From: Cyclobacterium sp. SYSU L10401
Lineage (GTDB): Bacteria > Bacteroidota > Bacteroidia > Cytophagales > Cyclobacteriaceae
Direction of reading: 5' to 3'
Assembly (NCBI RefSeq): GCF_010993705.1
Contig: NZ_WOFO01000007.1
Coordinates: 1 to 64,000, forward strand
DNA: 64,000 bases
The notes beneath the pieces were generated by a model. The model searched no databases. It was not told the DNA's origin and saw only the letters and a program-made list of their open reading frames with translations. The position numbers and the translations under genes are program-made. Shown here piece by piece: positions 16,307 to 23,917 of the stretch (position 1 is the stretch's first letter; every line of letters starts with the position of its first letter).

Positions 16307-17299
16307 TCAAAAAATGCCGTATTCCGAATCAGATTTAGGCATGGGCTGAAATAATCCTATCTGTCTGGCTTTTTTATCAATCATTACTTGATAAGCATCT
16401 TTCATTTCATCCGGAAGAAAGCTTTTTTCAACGAAAGCATACCATTCAGGTATCGTCTTTTTGAAACGCTCGAAGATATTATCGAATGCTTTCTGATCGA
16501 TTTCAAACCTTCTCATAGCGGCTTCAAAATCCCTTCTTGTTATTTTCCTTTTTTTTCCGTTAAGGGTGAGTGCCAATTCTTCGTTATCTCCTTCAACCAC
16601 CAATTGGGCAGCTACCATGTCATAAGCGGGACTCAGGTTGTATCCCCTTTTCGGATCCTTAAACAGGGAGAAGTTTTTCAGGTGCATGTCATTGTTACCG
16701 GTGAGGAAACAAAATACAACCTGCTCAAAAAAGTTGATGATGTCAAATCCGGGATTGGTCGAAAAGTGAACCAGTGCTTTTCCAATCTGTTCATAGGAAC
16801 CCCGATACTTCGATTCTGTTAACCGTTCGGTCAGTTGGCACATGTCTTCCATATGGAATTTTTGCTTTCCTTTTCTATCTATTCGTTTGGTGATGTAAGA
16901 AAGCTCACCTGACTTTAACCGGATCAGTGAATGCGGAACAGTCCTTATTCCGGCTATGGCTGCCAGGTGCATCGTCAGGTCTTCCAGCTCGGGTAAACAT
17001 GGAAAATGTTCACTCGGCGGTTTCAATATGTATCCGCCCCAAACACCCATAATCGTCAGTTTTTGAGGCGTATCTTTTTCAGTCATGGTTTCCAGCCCTA
17101 AGGAAAGCTTTGCCTGTACGCCGGTTACGGACGACTGCCGCTGTATAACCTTTTCAGCCAGTTCCAGCATCTGATCATTGGTATATTCCAATAGGGGAGG
17201 AACAGGCTTGCCGAATAGTTTCTTGCTGCATTTTGAGTGAAAATCCATTTCGCCTCCATCCAGTTCCTTATAGCAATATAGACAGCAATTTTTACTCAT
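16307..17299 (-). CDS. hipT: HipT kinase toxin (HipA C-terminal type) with N-terminal zinc-knuckle
   Basis: The likely ATG is 17299 (330 residues); an earlier ATG at 17326 adds nine basic residues. It has the HipA kinase fold without the N-subdomain 1, which is encoded separately by the preceding gene. The phosphate-binding loop contains S57-V58-T59-G60, matching in number the autophosphorylated S57-I-S59 of EPEC HipT. Catalytic D204 in NNDMHLKNF and metal-binding D227 in YDMV have the same 23-residue spacing as in EPEC HipT. HipA/HipT kinases phosphorylate aminoacyl-tRNA synthetases (GltX or TrpS) and halt growth. Unusual feature: the first 25 residues carry C6-x2-C9 and H21-x2-C24, a probable zinc knuckle. 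Overlaps hipS by 8 bp. Confidence 0.88.
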   Translation of the reverse strand: MSKNCCLYCYKELDGGEMDFHSKCSKKLFGKPVPPLLEYTNDQMLELAEKVIQRQSSVTGVQAKLSLGLETMTEKDTPQKLTIMGVWGGYILKPPSEHFPCLPELEDLTMHLAAIAGIRTVPHSLIRLKSGELSYITKRIDRKGKQKFHMEDMCQLTERLTESKYRGSYEQIGKALVHFSTNPGFDIINFFEQVVFCFLTGNNDMHLKNFSLFKDPKRGYNLSPAYDMVAAQLVVEGDNEELALTLNGKKRKITRRDFEAAMRRFEIDQKAFDNIFERFKKTIPEWYAFVEKSFLPDEMKDAYQVMIDKKARQIGLFQPMPKSDSEYGIF

Positions 17300-17627
17300 C
17301 TTCTTTTTCCTCTTCCATTGGTTCAATGCTCACTGCACCTATGCAATCTTGACATGTTTTAAGTAACAAACCCATCCGGTCACGTGCACTTAGTTTCCAG
17401 TTTTTTTCAGCGATATCCAATAACCAACCCTCCGGTATCAGACCGTCAAAAAACGGAAAGAGCACTTTATCCTGAAATGGTTTTTCCTGTAGCGGAAGTG
17501 TCAAACTTACCGGCTCGGCATTATCTTTTTTCAGATAAACATCCCTGTATTGGAAACGATATCCTTCCTCATCTTCTTGCAGGATTCCTGCCCAATCGGT
17601 GTACATATACACTTTAGCCTTTCTCAT
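17292..17627 (-). CDS. hipS: HipS, HipA N-subdomain 1 protein (antitoxin of HipT)
   Basis: 111 residues equal to the N-terminal subdomain found fused in classical HipA. Visible motifs are the two-strand start VYMYTDWAGIL, VSLTLPL near 40-46, and FPFFDGLIPEGW near 57-68, the hallmark of this domain. The tryptophan W68 lies where EPEC HipS has the residue described as blocking the HipT active site. In HipBST systems HipS and not HipB neutralises the kinase. ATG 17627 overlaps the end of hipB by 14 bp and its stop overlaps hipT, so all three genes are coupled. The acidic tail (EEEKEDE) is a local feature. Confidence 0.88.
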   Translation of the reverse strand: MRKAKVYMYTDWAGILQEDEEGYRFQYRDVYLKKDNAEPVSLTLPLQEKPFQDKVLFPFFDGLIPEGWLLDIAEKNWKLSARDRMGLLLKTCQDCIGAVSIEPMEEEKEDE

Positions 17628-17859
17628 GGATCAGTTTATTGCGATTAATTGGCACCGGGCCGAGTTCAAAACCAAACAAAACCAAAACCTGGTTGACCTT
17701 ATCCTTTTGCAGGGTAGGTTTATCTCGTTCTAATTCACGTACAAAACGTAAGCCTACGCCCGCTTTATCTGCCAGCTCCTGCTGGGTAAGCCCTAGTGCC
17801 TTTCGCTTCTCTTTTACGAAATGGCTTAACGGTTGCCCATATTTATTTACTGTATTCAT
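17614..17859 (-). CDS. hipB: HipB, XRE-family DNA-binding autorepressor
   Basis: From the ATG at 17859 the product has 81 residues: a Cro/C1-type HTH (VKEKRKALGLTQQELADKAG, quoted in part, near 14-33; recognition helix GLRFVRELERDKPTL) and a short C-terminal strand/tail VLFGFELGPVPI. An in-frame ATG 87 bp further upstream (17946) is rejected because the extra codons cover two palindromic operators and the predicted promoter. It should repress the hipBST operon by binding the TACCC-n4-GGGTA sites just upstream. First gene of the operon; overlaps hipS. Confidence 0.9.
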   Translation of the reverse strand: MNTVNKYGQPLSHFVKEKRKALGLTQQELADKAGVGLRFVRELERDKPTLQKDKVNQVLVLFGFELGPVPINRNKLIHEKG

Positions 17860-17871
17860 TCGTATGGTATT

Positions 17872-18006
17872 TACCCTTTCGGGTACAAAGATATAAAATA
17901 AGGTGATAATATACCCCTTCGGGTACAAATTAAAGCACCCATTCATTTATTATACCCTTTCGGGTGTAATTCTTTATTTTATCTAGAAATTGCACCCGTA
18001 TGGATA
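17872..18006 (-). promoter_or_regulatory. array of four HipB operators, 40-bp spacing
   Basis: Four copies of the 14-bp palindrome TACCC-n4-GGGTA: 17872-17885 (perfect), 17912-17925 (perfect), 17953-17966 (last base G), and 17993-18006 (CACCC-n4-GGATA). Centres are 40, 41 and 40 bp apart, about four helical turns, so bound dimers would lie on the same DNA face. E. coli hipBA also uses four operators. The first copy covers the predicted transcription start and the second lies at the -33 region. Confidence 0.85.
17886..17893 (-). promoter_or_regulatory. -7 promoter element of hipBST
   Basis: On the minus strand TATCTTTG matches TAnnTTTG exactly. It lies directly beside operator 1, so transcription would begin inside that operator about 20 nt before the hipB ATG. 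A -33 element is not recognisable at the usual spacing; operator 2 sits there. Confidence 0.5.
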
Positions 18007-18203
18007 CAATAAAAAGAGAGCAGGATCTACTTCTTAATCGAAATTTCAGAAAATTGAACGCAGAAGCGCACATTTTGCAAGCAGAAAAAATAATGGAAAA
18101 TACCCGAACCCTACAAAAGCGGTTTTTCATGGAAAGGAGCATAAAATTGAATCGATTCAACAAAAATAACCCCGAGCGAAACCCGGGGTCTTGGAGCCGT
18201 TAA
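18000..18203 (+). CDS. doubtful small ORF divergent from hipBST
   Basis: A 67-codon frame whose ATG lies inside the fourth hip operator. The product would be basic and helical (NAEAHILQAEKIMENTRTLQ) with a low-complexity end that is translated from a hairpin. No signal peptide or known motif. Its placement would make it a target of HipB, but the frame may be fortuitous. Confidence 0.22.
   Translation: MDTIKREQDLLLNRNFRKLNAEAHILQAEKIMENTRTLQKRFFMERSIKLNRFNKNNPERNPGSWSR
18169..18189 (-). terminator. candidate terminator read leftward
   Basis: ACCCCG (18169-18174) pairs with CGGGGT (18184-18189), loop of 9 nt. On the minus strand the hairpin is followed by TTATTTTTG. It could end a transcript coming from the alkaline phosphatase gene 330 bp upstream and so insulate the hip promoter. 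Confidence 0.5.
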
Positions 18204-18520
18204 ATCCTACCCCCAACCCCGGAGTGGGTTGAACTCCAATTTCCTATAACACGGCACTGTTTGAACCGACCGCTGCTTCGAAAAAAGTAGCGCACCATGG
18301 GCCTGCTGGCTTGGGATTGGTTCAATTTCTTAACAACCTGTCGAATTATTTTTATGAACGAAAAAATCCCCCTTGCCCTCCGCCGCAGCGGAGGGATTTC
18401 GTCAGCGGTTGGATTTCCATATACGTAAATACCAGCCAGCTGCCGTACGTTATGAAAGGTGCTGACCTTTCCCAATTCAGCCATAAGGAAATCTCGAAAG
18501 CAAATCCTCCTTATAGACAA
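18204..18520. other. non-coding region with repeat-like segments
   Basis: No supported gene; a 106-codon minus-strand frame here has no family features. Contents: copy 2 of the 20-bp dispersed repeat at 18359-18378 and an adjoining GC-rich palindrome (CCCTCCGC-CGCA-GCGGAGGG, 18376-18395). The remainder may be degraded mobile-element sequence and marks the right side of the accessory island. Confidence 0.45.
18359..18378 (+). repeat. dispersed 20-bp repeat, copy 2
   Basis: 19 of 20 positions match the reverse complement of 9020-9039. It is followed at once by a GC-rich hairpin that is absent from copy 1. Confidence 0.5.
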
Positions 18521-20161
18521 TCATTTTGTATCCAAAATCTCGCCAATCGGCTGACCTGAAGCTCCATTGGGGAGCCTGGTTTTTAGCAGCATGGCCAGTG
18601 TGGGGGCAATATCGGTAATGGTGGCATAGCGGCTGCTGCTTCCGGCCGGAACGCCCCAACCGTAAAATACAATCGGCACATGGGTATCATAGGTGTAACC
18701 CGTCCCATGGGTGGTGCCCCGGACGGAATTGGTCAGCCAGGCCGGTTCCAATATGACCAGCACATCCCCGGAAGCCTTGTGGTTGAAGCCCATCTGCAGC
18801 AAATGCTTTCTTCCATGGTTGTATTCCAATCGCTTCAAGTCCTCCGCTGTGTAGGTTTCCTTGATCCCGTCAAAGCGCAGCAGGAAATCGGCCACTTCTT
18901 TTTGCATATCGGCCAGCACCAGGCCCTTTTCTTTGGCCAGCTCCCGGTTTAAGAATACCTGCTCGTTGGAGTAATTGGAAACCCAGTCTCCCTCCCCGAA
19001 TTGCTGATTGGTAAATCCTTTTAATTGGGTCAGCACGAAACGCGTATCCAAACTTCCTGCGGCCACTCGTTCGCTCTGCATGTAACTGACCACATCCGCC
19101 ACGCCATGATCTGCCGTCAGAAACACCAGGTATTCGCCCTCGCCGATCTCCCGGTCCAGGTAATCAAAAAATTCCGCCAATTCCCGGTCCAGGCGTAGGT
19201 AATTGTCCTCCACCTCTACCGAAGAGGGGCCAAACCGGTGTCCGATATAATCGGTAGAAGAAAAACTCACGGCCAGAAAGTCCGTCTCTCCTCTTTTGCC
19301 CAATTGCTCCCCTTCCAGGGCGGCATAGGCCAGGTCCAGGGTGAGGGTATTGCCGTAGGGAGTGGTACTGATCAGACCCAGTCCTCCATTATCCGCTGTC
19401 AAAGCGGGCAGATCATAGGGAAAAGTAGGTGTTTCCATGCCGATAAAGGGGGATTCAAATTCATTGTCATCGGCTGCCCCCTGCACATAGGTTTCTACCG
19501 GAAATAGTGGTTCCCAGGTTTGGGACAAATATTTCTGAGGTAATTTTCTGTCGTTAAACGCCTTGGCCCAATCCGGCAAGGCATCGTAGTAATAAGTGGA
19601 AGTCATGAATTCCCCGGTTTTGGCATCGTACCAGTAGGCATCCCCCATGTGTCCGGCTGGCAAGGCTGCCCCTCGATCCTTAATGGCGATCCCAACCACT
19701 TTCGACCGCTTTCCGGTAGCAAACATCAGCTCGTCCGTAATGGTGCTGCTCAACAGGTTTCTGGGAGAAATCTCGCCGTTTGAAGCAGTTCCGGCCACTC
19801 CTGTAACGGTACTGTCTTCGGCGCAATAGATGGACCGTCCTAAGGACCTTACATACCAGTTATTACCAATAATCCCATGGGTAGCAGGCGTGGTGCCTGA
19901 GTAGACAGAGGCATGCCCCGGTCCGGTGTAGGTAGGGATATAATTATAATGCCCATTTTCCATCACAAAGCCGGCTTTCAACAGGCGTTTAAAACCGTTT
20001 TCTACAAACCTATCCTGGTAACGGTAAAAATATTCCTGACGCATTTGATCCACCACGATCCCTACGACCAGTTTGGGCCGTTGCAAAGAACCTGATTTCT
20101 CCTCCTGGGCAAACCCCACTTGAGAAAGGATCAATAATCCCAGGACAACTAATTTTTTCAT
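18521..20161 (-). CDS. pafA: PafA-type secreted alkaline phosphatase
   Basis: From the ATG at 20161 the protein has 546 residues with a signal peptide ending GFAQ. The active site follows the numbering of the Elizabethkingia PafA enzyme very closely: D38 (metal), nucleophile T79 in TYTGPGHAS, N100 in GIIGNN, and K161-D162-R163 (K162/R164 in PafA). Later metal ligands occur in SSTDYIGHRFG, LTADHG and TTHGTGY. The Lys/Arg pair marks phosphomonoesterases over NPP diesterases. PafA works in the periplasm and is not repressed by phosphate, allowing use of organophosphates as carbon source. An in-frame start at 20188 would add nine residues before the signal peptide and is less likely. Confidence 0.93.
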   Translation of the reverse strand: MKKLVVLGLLILSQVGFAQEEKSGSLQRPKLVVGIVVDQMRQEYFYRYQDRFVENGFKRLLKAGFVMENGHYNYIPTYTGPGHASVYSGTTPATHGIIGNNWYVRSLGRSIYCAEDSTVTGVAGTASNGEISPRNLLSSTITDELMFATGKRSKVVGIAIKDRGAALPAGHMGDAYWYDAKTGEFMTSTYYYDALPDWAKAFNDRKLPQKYLSQTWEPLFPVETYVQGAADDNEFESPFIGMETPTFPYDLPALTADNGGLGLISTTPYGNTLTLDLAYAALEGEQLGKRGETDFLAVSFSSTDYIGHRFGPSSVEVEDNYLRLDRELAEFFDYLDREIGEGEYLVFLTADHGVADVVSYMQSERVAAGSLDTRFVLTQLKGFTNQQFGEGDWVSNYSNEQVFLNRELAKEKGLVLADMQKEVADFLLRFDGIKETYTAEDLKRLEYNHGRKHLLQMGFNHKASGDVLVILEPAWLTNSVRGTTHGTGYTYDTHVPIVFYGWGVPAGSSSRYATITDIAPTLAMLLKTRLPNGASGQPIGEILDTK

Positions 20162-20284
20162 AATACTATTGGTTTCTGATTTGCACAAATATACCGGATT
20201 GCCCCTTCAAGAAATGCATCAAAGGTGCTGCAATTCCAAAAATTTGGATTAACGGACGGAAAGTGATTCAAAGCTTTGTCGGAA

Positions 20285-20929
20285 TCAATCCCTGTTTCTC
20301 AGGTCTCCGTTTTTGATGGATTTAATAAATTGAGCCCAGGCAAAAGGGTTAAGCAAGGGCAAGGGTCTTGGCCCATACCGGTCCATGGTTTGCTGGGTTT
20401 GTTGGTTGGTAAATTGTCGGAAATTCTCGTTGCCGGATGCGGGCATTTCTTCGGCCCAGCGCAGAAGCAATTGCGGACTCAGGTTGCCCCGGTTGAGCGG
20501 TGGTTCTGCATCTACATTTACGGCCAGAATGGCATTTTTGAATTCTTCTTCTGTAGGATAGGGCATGACCTGTACCTCCTGAAGGGCTATTTCATCCTGA
20601 ATCATGGTCAGGATATAACTGACCTTGTCTTCGTCAATATCTTCCGGGATCTTCAAGGTTTGTCGTTTCAGGCCTATGTAGGAAAATACCACACTGTCTC
20701 CTGCCACTACCGGCATGGAAAAATAGCCAAAGCGGTTACTGCTCGTGCCTCTTCCCTTTTTGGGGACATAAATATTTACACCCGGAATGGCCGTGGTACT
20801 GTCTGCATTCAGGATCACACCTGAAAGCTGAACCACTTTCCGATCGGAGGTGTCCTGTGCTTCGGCAGACCGGTGAATTCCTAAAAATCCGACTACAAAA
20901 AGGATCAGTATTGCGGTAATTTTTTTCAC
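20285..20929 (-). CDS. secreted carboxypeptidase-regulatory-like (CarboxypepD_reg) domain protein
   Basis: 214 residues beginning with GTG at 20929. Signal peptide about 1-25 ending AEAQ. Residues 34-115 form a CarboxypepD_reg-like beta-sandwich (VQLSGVILNADSTTAIPGVNIYV, quoted in part; FGYFSMPVVAGDSVVFSYIGLKR), the domain found at the N terminus of many TonB-dependent receptors. The rest is a helical, proline-rich C-terminal part with no known function. There is no TonB box or barrel, so it is a stand-alone member, possibly periplasmic or attached to the outer membrane. 124 bp upstream of pafA and in the same direction. Confidence 0.85.
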   Translation of the reverse strand: MKKITAILILFVVGFLGIHRSAEAQDTSDRKVVQLSGVILNADSTTAIPGVNIYVPKKGRGTSSNRFGYFSMPVVAGDSVVFSYIGLKRQTLKIPEDIDEDKVSYILTMIQDEIALQEVQVMPYPTEEEFKNAILAVNVDAEPPLNRGNLSPQLLLRWAEEMPASGNENFRQFTNQQTQQTMDRYGPRPLPLLNPFAWAQFIKSIKNGDLRNRD

Positions 20930-21002
20930 TTCTTTTATTTTTCAGTAGACTTACTCCTTTAATTATTACGGTAGAAAATCAAGCCGGTTTGGTTATAAAG
21001 CC

Positions 21003-21075
21003 AATGATTTCACGATAATAAGTGAAATACAGCTGAAATCATTAACTTCAACATGTTTTATTTGTTAAAGTTAAT
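21003..21075 (+). promoter_or_regulatory. nested inverted repeats upstream of the ArsR-family gene
   Basis: Three inverted repeats overlap: AATGATTTCA (21003-21012) with TGAAATCATT (21034-21043); inside it ATTTCAC (21007-21013) with GTGAAAT (21022-21028); and ATTAACTT (21041-21048) with AAGTTAAT (21068-21075), which ends 3 bp before the ATG. They are good candidates for autoregulatory binding sites. Confidence 0.5.
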
Positions 21076-21078
21076 TAA

Positions 21079-21462
21079 ATGCGCTTAAAAAACATAAGTT
21101 TGAATTATGGTATGCGGGTATTTAAAGCCCTCTCGGAGGAAGCGAGGGTGAGAATCCTGCATTTACTGATGCAAAATCAGGAGTTGTGTATTTCTGATCT
21201 GGAACATATACTGGATTTTACCCAAACCAAAACCAGCCGGCACGTAACATATTTAAAGCATGCGGGTTTAATAGGCAGTAGAAAAACAGATCAATGGACT
21301 TTCTATTATGTATTGGAAGAAGCCCAGGAAATACTGGGACAGATCCTGAAGTTCATTCAGAAAGACCAAAACCTGTTGAGAGACCAGGAGATCTATGAAA
21401 TCCTTTACTCCAACAGGGAGCTGGCCAAAAATAAAATTCAAAACAACCCCTATAGAAAATAA
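21079..21462 (+). CDS. ArsR-family winged-helix regulator
   Basis: 127 residues with the ArsR layout: MRVFKALSEEARVRILHLL near 12-30, recognition region ISDLEHILDFTQTKTSRHVTYLKHAGLI, and wing SRKTDQWTFYYVL. Only one cysteine occurs where metal sensors have CxC (ELCISDL), so arsenic or zinc sensing is unlikely and the ligand is unknown. The start codon follows a set of inverted repeats that probably serve as its operator. The stop is 6 bp before the GTG start of the HAD nucleotidase gene, so the two form one operon, an unusual partner for an ArsR protein. Confidence 0.9.
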   Translation: MRLKNISLNYGMRVFKALSEEARVRILHLLMQNQELCISDLEHILDFTQTKTSRHVTYLKHAGLIGSRKTDQWTFYYVLEEAQEILGQILKFIQKDQNLLRDQEIYEILYSNRELAKNKIQNNPYRK

Positions 21463-21468
21463 AAAAAC

Positions 21469-22164
21469 GTGAAAAAGTACCAACATATTTTTTTTGACCT
21501 GGACCACACACTTTGGGATTACGACAGCAATGTCAGAGAAACCCTATCCGAATTATTTTCACATTACCGCCTGGGAGATTTGGGAGGAATTCCTTTTGAA
21601 GCGTTTTTTGAGGCCTTTCTGTTCACCAATTACGAGCTTTGGGATCAGTTTAATCAGGGCAAGGTAGACCAGGCCGAAATGCAGCAAAGTCGCTTCATCA
21701 AGGTTTTCACCAGAGCAAAGTTGCCTGCTGAGTCTCTACCCGGTACTTTCGAAAGAGATTTTGTAACCCAAACCTCTTCCAAATCCAAAGTCATGGATCA
21801 CAGCTTTGAAATCCTGGACTATCTGAACGATGACTATGCCTTGCACATCATCACCAACGGTTTCAATGAAAGTCAATATTCCAAATTAAAATGTTCGGGG
21901 CTGGCTCCTTATTTTGATTTGATTGTAACTTCAGAGAGCTCTGGCTTCAGAAAGCCGGACAAAAGAATTTTTGCTCATGCATTACAAAAGCTGGGCACCA
22001 AACCATCAAATTGTCTGATGATAGGAGACAACCCTGATTCAGATATTTTAGGCGCAAAAAATGCGGCCATCGACCAGGTTTATTATAATCCCCGGGGAGT
22101 AACCCATCAGGTTGAACCCACCTTTACCATCAGACACCTATCCGAACTCAGGGCCATCCTTTGA
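21469..22164 (+). CDS. YjjG-family pyrimidine nucleotidase (HAD superfamily)
   Basis: 231 residues with GTG start at 21469. HAD motif I is FFDLDHTLWD (residues 8-17, nucleophile Asp), motif II IITNGF near 121, the motif III lysine occurs in SSGFRKPDKRIF near 159-170, and motif IV is MIGDNPDSD near 184-192. The W-D after motif I and overall length match the YjjG/YfnB type of 5'-nucleotidases that dephosphorylate noncanonical or excess pyrimidine nucleoside monophosphates, a house-cleaning role. It is the second gene of an operon with an ArsR regulator. Substrate inferred from the family only. Confidence 0.88.
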   Translation: MKKYQHIFFDLDHTLWDYDSNVRETLSELFSHYRLGDLGGIPFEAFFEAFLFTNYELWDQFNQGKVDQAEMQQSRFIKVFTRAKLPAESLPGTFERDFVTQTSSKSKVMDHSFEILDYLNDDYALHIITNGFNESQYSKLKCSGLAPYFDLIVTSESSGFRKPDKRIFAHALQKLGTKPSNCLMIGDNPDSDILGAKNAAIDQVYYNPRGVTHQVEPTFTIRHLSELRAIL

Positions 22165-22196
22165 ACCCTCCTTTCTTTTAAGCCGTTGTTAATTTG

Positions 22197-22204
22197 TATA
22201 TTTG
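22197..22204 (+). promoter_or_regulatory. putative -7 promoter element of pruA
   Basis: TATATTTG matches TAnnTTTG exactly and would start the transcript about 30 nt before the pruA ATG. No TTTG is found at the exact -33 distance. Confidence 0.42.
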
Positions 22205-22240
22205 TTATAATTAAACTAACCAAGAAAACGACTTAATGGT

Positions 22241-23875
22241 ATGCTAAAAGGCTTTTTTAATGTTCCGGAACCAGCGAATGAACCTGTCAAAAACTATGCT
22301 CCAGGGTCCCCTGAGCGCACTTCCCTTCAGGAAGCCATTGCTACGGCGAGGGCTCAGCAAGTGGATATTCCCATGTATATCGGTAGTGATGAGGTAAGGA
22401 CGGGCAATACATCATCCCTTCACCCGCCACATGATCACCAGCACCTGTTGGGTCATTTTCATGAAGGAGACAAGGGTCATGTGACCCAAGCCATCAATGC
22501 CGCTTTGGGAGCAAAGCCGGCCTGGGAAAACATGCAATGGGAACAAAGAGCTGCCATCTTTCTTAAAATAGCAGACTTATTGGCAGGGCCCTACAGGGAC
22601 AGGATCAATGCCGCCACCATGTTGGGTCAGTCAAAAAATGCCTTCCAGGCAGAAATCGATGCAGCCTGTGAGTTGATTGATTTCTTGCGGTTCAATGTAA
22701 AATTCATGACAGAAATCTATGCCCAGCAACCTCCCATCAGTGGACAAGGTGTCTGGAACAGGCTGGAGCAAAGGCCATTGGAGGGCTTTATTTTTGCCAT
22801 TACCCCTTTTAATTTTACAGCCATTGCAGGAAATCTCCCTACGGCACCAGCCATGATGGGCAATACGGTCATCTGGAAACCGGCACATACCCAAATTTAT
22901 GCGGCCCATGTATTGATGCAGGTTTTTAAGGAGGCCGGACTTCCTGATGGGGTGATCAACCTGATCTATGTGGATGGACCCCAGGCAGGAGAAGTGATCT
23001 TTTCCCATCCCGATTTTGCAGGGTTACATTTCACAGGATCTACCGGAGTGTTCCAACATTTATGGAAAACCATCGGACAAAATATCTCCAGGTACAAAAC
23101 CTACCCCAGAATAGTAGGCGAAACAGGTGGTAAGGATTTTGTCATTGCCCATAAATCTGCCCACCCCAAAGCCGTAGCCACAGCCCTCAGCAGGGGGGCT
23201 TTTGAATATCAGGGACAAAAATGTAGTGCTGCATCCCGTGCCTATATCCCTTCCGGTATCTGGGAAGAGGTAAAAGGGCATTTGCTACAGGACCTGGCTT
23301 CCATGAAAATGGGGGGAACCGAAGACTTTGGCAACTTTATCAATGCAGTAATCGATGAAAAAGCTTTTGATAAAATCAGCGGATATATCGAGGCGGCTAA
23401 AAAAGCTCCCCATGTGGAAATAATAGCAGGAGGAAATTACGATAAATCCAAGGGGTACTTCATTGAGCCTACTGTGATATTGGTTGAGGATCCTCTTTAC
23501 AAAACCATGGTAGAGGAAATTTTCGGACCTGTATTGACCATTTATGTCTATCAGGGAGATCATTTTGAAGAGGCATTGGAGCTGGTAGACCAAACCTCCC
23601 CCTATGCCCTTACCGGAGCCGTCTTTTCCACCGATCGTTATGCCATAGAAATGGCTACTTCCAAATTGCGCCATGCGGCAGGAAACTTCTATGTCAATGA
23701 CAAGCCCACCGGAGCTGTGGTAGGGCAACAGCCGTTTGGCGGGTCCAGGGCATCTGGCACCAATGACAAAGCAGGCTCCATGATCAACCTGCTGCGTTGG
23801 GTTTCCCCCAGGACTATCAAGGAAACCTTCGTCAGTGCGACGGACTACCGATACCCTTTTCTGGGAGAATCCTGA
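22241..23875 (+). CDS. pruA: L-glutamate gamma-semialdehyde dehydrogenase (1-pyrroline-5-carboxylate dehydrogenase)
   Basis: 544 residues, the usual length of the monofunctional P5C dehydrogenase. Rossmann-type NAD-binding part with FNFTAIAGNLPTAPA near 188-202 and HFTGSTGVF near 263; catalytic Glu in ETGGKD near 294-299 and catalytic Cys in YQGQKCSAASR near 325-335. It oxidises glutamate semialdehyde to glutamate, the second step of proline breakdown. No proline dehydrogenase gene adjoins it. ATG at 22241; convergent with the GH32 gene, with 42 bp between stops and no clear terminator hairpin. Confidence 0.96.
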   Translation: MLKGFFNVPEPANEPVKNYAPGSPERTSLQEAIATARAQQVDIPMYIGSDEVRTGNTSSLHPPHDHQHLLGHFHEGDKGHVTQAINAALGAKPAWENMQWEQRAAIFLKIADLLAGPYRDRINAATMLGQSKNAFQAEIDAACELIDFLRFNVKFMTEIYAQQPPISGQGVWNRLEQRPLEGFIFAITPFNFTAIAGNLPTAPAMMGNTVIWKPAHTQIYAAHVLMQVFKEAGLPDGVINLIYVDGPQAGEVIFSHPDFAGLHFTGSTGVFQHLWKTIGQNISRYKTYPRIVGETGGKDFVIAHKSAHPKAVATALSRGAFEYQGQKCSAASRAYIPSGIWEEVKGHLLQDLASMKMGGTEDFGNFINAVIDEKAFDKISGYIEAAKKAPHVEIIAGGNYDKSKGYFIEPTVILVEDPLYKTMVEEIFGPVLTIYVYQGDHFEEALELVDQTSPYALTGAVFSTDRYAIEMATSKLRHAAGNFYVNDKPTGAVVGQQPFGGSRASGTNDKAGSMINLLRWVSPRTIKETFVSATDYRYPFLGES

Positions 23876-23917
23876 TGTAAACCGACAGCAAGGCATGGCC
23901 TTCTCCGGCATGTTTGC

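Noticed and set aside
17860-17946. 29-residue N-terminal extension of HipB
   Set aside because: It would translate two operators and the -7 element; the HTH begins normally after the ATG at 17859.
17930-18163. 77-codon minus-strand frame upstream of hipB
   Set aside because: It overlaps the operator array, has no recognisable features, and would run through the promoter.
18200-18520. 106-codon minus-strand frame upstream of the hip locus
   Set aside because: It covers repeat-like sequence and a GC-rich hairpin, is rich in Arg and Ser, and shows no domain, signal or neighbour support.
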